Positions 58,397-64,000 of a stretch of DNA of 64,000 bases are shown one piece after another. The stretch is from Prevotella sp. (GTDB taxonomy: Bacteria; Bacteroidota; Bacteroidia; Bacteroidales; Bacteroidaceae). Each line of letters starts with the position of its first letter. Positions within the stretch are counted from its first letter, which is position 1. The translations under genes and the position numbers were made by a program. The DNA lies in NCBI GenBank assembly GCA_017449495.1, contig JAFTFO010000006.1, positions 62,001 to 126,000 of the forward strand. Reading direction: 5' to 3'. The notes beneath the pieces were generated by a model. It saw nothing but the letters and a program-made list of their open reading frames with translations. It searched no databases and was not told the origin of the DNA.

Positions 58397-59478
58397 TCTT
58401 CCATCTGGGCTTTAATGAATAACTTCTTCACGAACTTCATGTCGTGCTTCACCATGATCTTGACGAGATCAGGGAAGGATGTCTTCTGGGGATTCCAACC
58501 CAACTTGGCTTTGGCCTTGGCTGGATTGCCCAACAGTTGGTCTACCTCGGCTGGGCGGAAGTACTTGGGATCCACTTCGACGAGGGCTTTGCCTGTTGCC
58601 TTGTCATAGCCTTTCTCGTCGACGCCGTCTCCGCGCCACTCCAACTCGATGCCTACTTCCTTGAAGGCGAGGGTGGCAAACTCACGGACAGTGTGGTATT
58701 CACCAGTGGCAATCACGAAGTCATCAGGCTCTGGCTGCTGCAGGATGAGCCACATGCACTCGATATAATCCTTTGCATATCCCCAGTCGCGCAGTGAGTT
58801 CAGGTTGCCTAAGTAAAGCTTGTCCTGATAGCCTTGTGCGATACGGGCTGCTGCCAAGGTGATCTTACGGGTCACGAAGTTCTCGCCTCGGCGTTCACTC
58901 TCGTGATTGAAGAGGATGCCATTGCAGCAATACATACCGTACGACTCACGGTAGTTCTTCATAATCCAGAAACCGTAGAGCTTAGCAACAGAGTAGGGGC
59001 TGCGGGGATAGAACGGAGTGGTCTCACTCTGGGGCACTTCCTGCACCTTTCCGTAGAGTTCAGAGGTGGAAGCCTGATAGATACGACAGGTATTCTCCAG
59101 TCCGCAGATGCGAACGGCTTCCAACAGTCTTAATACACCAGTAGCATCGACGTCGGCAGTGTACTCAGGAACGTCGAAAGAAACCTTTACATGACTTTGG
59201 GCAGCCAGATTGTAGATCTCCGTCGGCTTGGTCTCACCGATGATGCGGATCAGAGAAGATGAATCGGTCATGTCTGCCCAGTGCAGGTTGACAAGACGCT
59301 TCTTCTTCATGTCCCTGACCCACTCGTCGAGGTAGAGGTGTTCGATACGTCCGGTGTTGAACGATGAGGAACGGCGCAACAGACCGTGAACCTCATAGCC
59401 TTTTTCGATTAAGAATTCTGCCAGGTAGGAGCCGTCTTGGCCCGTGATACCTGTAATAAGAGCAACTTTTTTATCCAT
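58393..59478 (-). CDS. gmd: GDP-mannose 4,6-dehydratase
   Basis: A 361-residue extended SDR that makes GDP-4-keto-6-deoxy-D-mannose. Rossmann [22 protein letters not shown], active-site STSELYGK and YSVAKLYG are all present. Length is normal. It is between manC (8-bp gap) and fcl (4-bp overlap) in the GDP-L-fucose operon, which can supply the GT23-like enzyme at 40.6 kb. Confidence 0.95.
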   Translation of the reverse strand: MDKKVALITGITGQDGSYLAEFLIEKGYEVHGLLRRSSSFNTGRIEHLYLDEWVRDMKKKRLVNLHWADMTDSSSLIRIIGETKPTEIYNLAAQSHVKVSFDVPEYTADVDATGVLRLLEAVRICGLENTCRIYQASTSELYGKVQEVPQSETTPFYPRSPYSVAKLYGFWIMKNYRESYGMYCCNGILFNHESERRGENFVTRKITLAAARIAQGYQDKLYLGNLNSLRDWGYAKDYIECMWLILQQPEPDDFVIATGEYHTVREFATLAFKEVGIELEWRGDGVDEKGYDKATGKALVEVDPKYFRPAEVDQLLGNPAKAKAKLGWNPQKTSFPDLVKIMVKHDMKFVKKLFIKAQMEE

Positions 59479-59486
59479 AATATGTA

Positions 59487-60554
59487 TTATTCGTTTCCTG
59501 AGAATTGTTTGATACGCTGTTCTTCCGTGAGTTTACAGATGAGCAGGGTGTCGTCTTTCTCGGCGACAATATAACCGTCCAATCCTTGGATCACCACTTT
59601 CTTCTCCTGGGTAGTGTGCACAATGCAGTTGTGGCTCTCGAAGATACTGATGTCACTGCCAATGCAGACATTGCCGTAGAGGTCTTTCTTGCTCTGCTCG
59701 TGCAGCGATCCCCAGGTGCCAAGGTCGCTCCAGCCGAAATCGGCAGGGCAGACGAAGATCTCTTCAGCCTTCTCCATGATGGCGTAGTCGACGGAGATGT
59801 TCTCACATTCGGGGAATAGACGGTCGATCTCCTCCTGTTCCTTGGAGGTGCCATAGACAGGCAAAAGTGATTCGAAGATCTTGGCTATTGCCGGCTGATA
59901 GACGCGGAAAGCATTGACAATGGTGTTGACGTTCCAGATGAAGATGCCAGCATTCCAGAAGTAATAGTTTTTCTTGATATATTCCTGAGCTGTCTGGAGG
60001 TTTGGCTTCTCCCGGAAAGAGTCCACTCGGAATATCTCCTTGTTGCGGAGGGAACTGCTGCTGAGGTCTGCTTGGATATAACCATAGCCCGTCTCAGGAC
60101 GGTTGGGCTTCATGCCTAAGGTAACGATGGCATCGGTCTCGCTGGTAAACTTCATGCATTCCTTTACAACACGCTGGAACTCAGCGCTATCCGTGACAAT
60201 GTGGTCGCTGGGCGTCACTACGATGTTTGCCTTGGGATCAGCAGACTTGATGCGCCAGCTGACATAGGCAATGCAGGGTGCCGTATTCCTGCGACAGGGC
60301 TCACAGAGGATATTGCCTTCGGGCATATCGGGCAACTGTTCCCTCACAATGGAGGCATACTTCTGGTTGGTCACAACCCAGATGTTCTCTGGGCTCACCA
60401 GACTGCCGAATCGCTCGACGGTCAGCTGTAATAAGGTTTTCCCGACACCAAGTACGTCAATAAACTGCTTGGGCTTGTCTGTCGTGCTCATGGGCCAGAA
60501 GCGACTCCCGACGCCGCCTGCCATGATAACCAGATGGTTGTTTGTTCTTGCCAT
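59487..60554 (-). CDS. manC: Mannose-1-phosphate guanylyltransferase
   Basis: A 355-residue nucleotidyltransferase that forms GDP-mannose. Motifs are [28 protein letters not shown] and FREKP. It lacks the C-terminal phosphomannose isomerase domain of long ManC proteins. First gene of manC-gmd-fcl; no phosphomannomutase gene is present in the window. Confidence 0.93.
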   Translation of the reverse strand: MARTNNHLVIMAGGVGSRFWPMSTTDKPKQFIDVLGVGKTLLQLTVERFGSLVSPENIWVVTNQKYASIVREQLPDMPEGNILCEPCRRNTAPCIAYVSWRIKSADPKANIVVTPSDHIVTDSAEFQRVVKECMKFTSETDAIVTLGMKPNRPETGYGYIQADLSSSSLRNKEIFRVDSFREKPNLQTAQEYIKKNYYFWNAGIFIWNVNTIVNAFRVYQPAIAKIFESLLPVYGTSKEQEEIDRLFPECENISVDYAIMEKAEEIFVCPADFGWSDLGTWGSLHEQSKKDLYGNVCIGSDISIFESHNCIVHTTQEKKVVIQGLDGYIVAEKDDTLLICKLTEEQRIKQFSGNE

Positions 60555-60579
60555 AATCTTCTACGCTGATAATAATCGG

Positions 60580-60587
60580 CAAAGATA
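60580..60587 (-). promoter_or_regulatory. -7 element of the manC-gmd-fcl operon
   Basis: The minus strand reads TATCTTTG, 25 nt before the start at 60554. No good -33 TTTG was found. Confidence 0.5.
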
Positions 60588-60652
60588 CAAACTTTCTCTG
60601 AAATAAAAGAATAAATTAGGGAAAAATGTGATTTTTATGCAAGATTCTTCGT

Positions 60653-61279
60653 CTATTTCTTCTTTAGAAGCCATTTCTTGGCCACAAAATAGAGAATAGC
60701 GAGTGCGACGAGACCCAGAATCACGATCTTGATATATTCGGCATACTCGCTGATCTTGTCGTTCAACTGGTCCTCTGGGACGATGGCGTGCAGATACCAT
60801 CCCAAAGCCGCCAACACACTGTGCCAGCCTCCAGCACCGATGGTGGTGAAAAGCAGGAACTTTCCATAGTTCATCCTGGCCAGTCCGGCGGGGATGGATA
60901 TCAGGTGACGAATGACAGGTACAAAGCGTCCCGTCAAGGTGGCTGCCACTCCGTGGTCGTCAAAATATTTCTCACTCCGTTCCACCTTCTCCTGATTCAG
61001 CAGGCACATCTTACCCCATTTGCTGTTGGCAAACTTGAAGACGACTGGTCTTCCGACATACAGGGCCACGAAGTAGTTGATGCTGGCACCGACGTCAGCA
61101 CCCAGAGTGGCAAAGAGAATGATAAGGAAAACATTCAGAGAACCACTTGCTGCATGATAGGCCGCAGGGGTGACGACAAATTCAGATGGTACGGGTATGA
61201 CGGTGCTCTCTAATAACATCAGAATGAACACCGTGGGATACCATCCTAAGCTGTTCAGTATGTTCGTTATGAAATTCAT
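60653..61279 (-). CDS. DedA family membrane protein
   Basis: A 208-residue DedA/VTT protein. The characteristic pieces are LLESTVIPVPSEFVVTPAAY, the GADVGASINYFVALYVGRP block, and RFVPVIRHLISIPAGLARM with the conserved Arg. The family works as lipid scramblase/flippase, including undecaprenyl-phosphate recycling, which would suit a glycan-producing cell, but DedA is also widespread. It is 4 bp after the TPR gene and probably part of a glnS-TPR-dedA transcript. Confidence 0.9.
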   Translation of the reverse strand: MNFITNILNSLGWYPTVFILMLLESTVIPVPSEFVVTPAAYHAASGSLNVFLIILFATLGADVGASINYFVALYVGRPVVFKFANSKWGKMCLLNQEKVERSEKYFDDHGVAATLTGRFVPVIRHLISIPAGLARMNYGKFLLFTTIGAGGWHSVLAALGWYLHAIVPEDQLNDKISEYAEYIKIVILGLVALAILYFVAKKWLLKKK

Positions 61280-61283
61280 GTGT

Positions 61284-62708
61284 CTATACTTTGTTCAATT
61301 TATTCAACATATATTGATAATATTCTTTAGGATCCATTCCGACGGGAAACAGACCGCTTAAAACGGTCTTTGCCTCTTTTGGATTCTTTTCTGAGGCCAG
61401 TTTTAAGTAATGCAGGAACTCTTTCTGCTTACCAAGGTCACGGCAACAGAGTGCCATATAGGCGTATCCCTCGTTCCAATCCTCGTCCATGTCTGCGAGC
61501 AAATGCTTTAGGAATGTATAGGAGGTCTGGGTATATTGGTTGTCATAGAGTGAAACGATTATCCGAAGCATCGTCCTGGGTGAGTTGTCAGACTGGCTGA
61601 GTGCCGACCTGAAAGCCTCTGCTGCTTCCTCTGGGTGTTTGTTGGCCAACAGAATGTGTCCTTTGATGATTTCCATGCTGGCATGGTCACAATCCAAGGA
61701 CTGAGTCTGGTCCAGGTAGTGCAAGGCGGTTTCTGTCTCTCCTTGCTCACTATAGCCAAAGGCCAACTCCTGATAGATCTCTGGGAGATATTGTGAGTCG
61801 GGCGTAGCTGTCTCCAGTGCCTTATGAAGAATCGTAATTGCTTCCTGATACCGTCCGAGATTGATGAGGCAGGTACCCTGATAGAGGTAACCAAATTCGT
61901 CCTCATTCACCTGCTCAGAGTATCTCTGGAAGTATTCAAGAGCCTCCTCATAGTTCAACAGGTTATAGAGACAGTTGGCTTTCGACAGCAGACTCTCCGG
62001 GTCCTTCGGATCAATGGCGATGGCATATTCGCTGCTGGTGATGGCTGCACTGTAGTCTTCTCTCATGAACTGTGCGCTGGCCAGAGCGTTCCAATAGCGA
62101 ATAGAGTAGGGGTCATGGTCTATCAGTTCGTTAAAGATGCGCTCGCTGTCCTTGTATTTTCCCAGACCGAACAGCGTGTGTGCCATCAGCTCCTTGAAAC
62201 TGTCGGAGTCGTCCCCTTGTGAGCGTGCCATCCACTGGAAAGCCTTATCATGCATATCATAGTCAGAGAAGATATTGGCCACATCGTAGACATAGTCCAT
62301 CTGCTCGTCTGTCATGATATCCTTCATCTGTTCGATAAAGTACTGGTCGGCCTCTTCTGTCTTACCTTGACAGATCATGATCTCGCCTTTGAGATAGACG
62401 GCTTCCATCACATCGACGGCTTCTATCTTCTCAGCATAGTCCCGGGCGGTATCGAAGTCATTGCCCATAATGGCCTCCCTCGCCTTGAAGAGCAAAGGCC
62501 CTACAGCCTCTGGATTGTATTCCAGTGCCAGATCAACGGCTATCCTTGCTTTCTCTGGATAGCCGTTGTATTGGTAATAGTCGGCAATATCGGCTAAGTC
62601 GTCAGCATCGATATAGGTAGGATGCTCCGACTCTACCGACTCCTCGTATTGGTTTAGAATCGTCCGGAATTCCTCACTGTCGAAATATGCGAGATCGTCT
62701 GATTGCAT
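61284..62708 (-). CDS. Tetratricopeptide repeat protein
   Basis: A 474-residue soluble protein made of TPR units: repeated helix pairs with Leu/Tyr/Ala/Phe spacing such as YNPEAVGPLLFKAREAI, PYSIRYWNALASAQFMREDY, DPKDPESLLSKANCLYNLLN and EYGYLYQGTCLINLGRYQEA-like units. No signal peptide or other domain was seen. The function is not known; TPR proteins act as scaffolds. It lies between glnS (52-bp gap) and dedA (4-bp gap), which points to a housekeeping unit rather than the glycan locus. Confidence 0.85.
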   Translation of the reverse strand: MQSDDLAYFDSEEFRTILNQYEESVESEHPTYIDADDLADIADYYQYNGYPEKARIAVDLALEYNPEAVGPLLFKAREAIMGNDFDTARDYAEKIEAVDVMEAVYLKGEIMICQGKTEEADQYFIEQMKDIMTDEQMDYVYDVANIFSDYDMHDKAFQWMARSQGDDSDSFKELMAHTLFGLGKYKDSERIFNELIDHDPYSIRYWNALASAQFMREDYSAAITSSEYAIAIDPKDPESLLSKANCLYNLLNYEEALEYFQRYSEQVNEDEFGYLYQGTCLINLGRYQEAITILHKALETATPDSQYLPEIYQELAFGYSEQGETETALHYLDQTQSLDCDHASMEIIKGHILLANKHPEEAAEAFRSALSQSDNSPRTMLRIIVSLYDNQYTQTSYTFLKHLLADMDEDWNEGYAYMALCCRDLGKQKEFLHYLKLASEKNPKEAKTVLSGLFPVGMDPKEYYQYMLNKLNKV

Positions 62709-62760
62709 ATCATTGATTTTGAACCCTAAGGCTTACGCCGCTTCCCATGAAAGAGAATAC

Positions 62761-64000
62761 TCAAACTTTGAGTCCTACGGTCTTGTTGAATACGGGATGC
62801 TCTGGCGTTGAGTCCAGGTCAGGTGTGAAATAGCCAATACGCTGGAACTGCAAATGGCTCAATGCTGGCATGGAAGCAGCAAAGGGCTCGATATAACATT
62901 CTGTCAGAACCTTCAGGTTGTCGGGATTCATCATTTGTTCCCTGGCCTGAGCATAGGTAAGGCCTTCTGCCTGCAGACGAGCCAGTTCATCACGGGGATT
63001 CTCCACCTTCCACAGACGGTCATAGAGGCGTACCTCTGCCTTCTGGGCATTATGGCAACTCACCCAATGCAGGGTCTTACCCTTAATCTTCCTGTCTGCC
63101 CCAGGCTGTCCGCTGCGAGTATCTGGGTCATAAGTGCAGTAGATGGTCGTGACGCGTCCCTCAGCATCCTTGTCGCAGGGATGCGCTTCGTCGCACTTGA
63201 TGATATAGGCGTTCTTCAGTCTCACCTCCTTGCCTGGAGCCAATCGCATAAATTTCTTCTCTGCCACTTCCTGGAAGTCGCTGCGCTCAATCCATATCTC
63301 ACGTCCGAACTCCACCTCATGGGTACCATCTGCTTCGTTCTCCGGGTTGTTGATAGCAGTAAGGGTCTCGGTCTTTCCTTCGGGATAGTTGGTCAGCACT
63401 ACCTTGACAGGGTCGAGCACTGCCGATACGCGGATGGCACGACTGTTCAGATCATCACGCACCACACTCTCCAAGAGTGCCATGTCATTCAGTGCGTCAA
63501 TCTTTGTGTAGCCAATCTTATCGATGAACTTCACGATACTTTCAGGAGAATAGCCTCTGCGACGGAAGCCACAGATGGTTGGCATGCGGGGATCATCCCA
63601 GCCACTCACGATACCATCTTCTACCAGGGCCTTGAGGTTACGCTTCGACAGAAGGATATAGTTCAGGTTCAGTTTATTGAACTCTGTCTGTCTGGGACCC
63701 TGATAAGTCTCGAGTGAAGTAAACAACGTAGAGAGTCTGCTACCACTCTCAGCATCAGCGCCACAGTCTGCAGCCCATTCCCGCATCCACTCTACAAAGA
63801 GGTCATAGAGAGGACGGTGCTCCACAAACTCCAGCGTACACCAGCTGTGGGTCACACCTTCCAGATAGTCGCTCTGACCGTGAGTGAAGTCATACATGGG
63901 GTAGGCGTTCCACTTGTTGCCTGTACGGAGGTGGGGGATATTCAGTACACGATAGATTAGCGGGTCACGGAACAGCATGTTCGGATGGGCCATGTCAATC
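62761..64000 (-). CDS. glnS: Glutaminyl-tRNA synthetase, C-terminal part (runs off the window)
   Basis: About 413 codons of a class I aminoacyl-tRNA synthetase, open to the end of the window. The part includes YDFTHGQSDYLEGVTHSWCT of the catalytic core, the LLSKRNL motif (KMSKS equivalent), DPRMPTICGFRRRGY and the two beta-barrel anticodon-binding domains ending in the PVFNKTVGLKV tail. The HIGH motif would be outside. The Met-initiated frame at 63993 is internal; the real start lies beyond 64000. An insertion near EWAADCGADAESGS before the KMSKS region is seen in Bacteroidota enzymes. Confidence 0.93.
   Translation of the reverse strand, partial: IDMAHPNMLFRDPLIYRVLNIPHLRTGNKWNAYPMYDFTHGQSDYLEGVTHSWCTLEFVEHRPLYDLFVEWMREWAADCGADAESGSRLSTLFTSLETYQGPRQTEFNKLNLNYILLSKRNLKALVEDGIVSGWDDPRMPTICGFRRRGYSPESIVKFIDKIGYTKIDALNDMALLESVVRDDLNSRAIRVSAVLDPVKVVLTNYPEGKTETLTAINNPENEADGTHEVEFGREIWIERSDFQEVAEKKFMRLAPGKEVRLKNAYIIKCDEAHPCDKDAEGRVTTIYCTYDPDTRSGQPGADRKIKGKTLHWVSCHNAQKAEVRLYDRLWKVENPRDELARLQAEGLTYAQAREQMMNPDNLKVLTECYIEPFAASMPALSHLQFQRIGYFTPDLDSTPEHPVFNKTVGLKV

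Noticed and set aside
62854-63717. Plus-strand open frame of 287 codons across glnS
   Set aside because: It is a shadow of the tRNA synthetase coding sequence with no domain signature.
1-64000. tRNA, rRNA or known small RNA genes
   Set aside because: No cloverleaf-like segment or conserved rRNA sequence was recognised by eye; intergenic space is short. A covariance-model search would settle this.

Overview
The window looks like a chromosomal segment of a member of the Bacteroidales, most likely Prevotellaceae. The strongest sign is the promoter set: about twenty intergenic sites match the Bacteroidota -33 TTTG / -7 TAnnTTTG pattern, many with a 19-20 bp spacer. The gene families fit as well: a VirE/BT4734-type protein, a long-form Fcl, DUF4422, an ExoY-type transferase with a receiver-like N-terminus, and adjacent xylB-xylA. 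No rRNA, tRNA or CRISPR array was recognised. The taxonomic call is inference from style, not from a marker gene.

Layout. (1) 0.25-7.7 kb: five glycosyltransferases (GT2, GT4) and two acyltransferase-3 (AT3) membrane proteins. (2) 7.6-16.3 kb, minus strand: a seven-gene operon that starts with a nucleotidyltransferase-aminotransferase fusion and an opine-dehydrogenase-like enzyme, continues with an MBOAT O-acyltransferase, an SGNH hydrolase and a SASA-type esterase, and ends with two AT3 proteins. A paralogue of the last AT3 lies divergently just upstream. (3) 17.4-20.1 kb: a GC-rich VirE-type primase/helicase-like gene enclosed by ~115 bp, ~85% identical inverted repeats, with a tandem 22-mer and a hairpin next to it; this looks like an inserted element. 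(4) 20.1-33.7 kb: AT3, AAA ATPase, DPPR-synthase-like UbiA, two LtaS-like phosphotransferases, a deacetylase, three more AT3 proteins (one fused to SGNH), a second SASA-type esterase and another SGNH protein. (5) 33.9-43.7 kb: GT4, CE4 deacetylase, two GT2, an IspD-SDR-LicD cassette, a GT23-like fucosyltransferase and an ABC exporter (Wzm/Wzt). (6) 43.7-54.2 kb, minus strand: a long exopolysaccharide operon in the order receiver protein, initiating sugar transferase, TolC-like protein, Wzz, Wzy, three GT2, DUF4422. (7) 54.3-64 kb: xylB-xylA with a strong terminator, the GDP-L-fucose operon manC-gmd-fcl, then glnS (partial), a TPR protein and dedA.

How it fits together. Regions 1, 2, 4, 5 and 6 together resemble a surface-polysaccharide locus with an initiating transferase, many glycosyltransferases, Wzy/Wzz assembly, an ABC exporter and GDP-fucose supply. 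It also has an unusually large set of decorating enzymes: nine AT3 proteins, one MBOAT, five SGNH/SASA domains, two deacetylases, two LtaS-like enzymes and one LicD. No Wzx flippase or Wza-type export protein is in the window.

The least explained parts are the inverted-repeat VirE element, the nucleotidyltransferase-aminotransferase/opine-dehydrogenase operon, and a recurring set of heptanucleotide and palindromic micro-repeats placed in or between polysaccharide genes.
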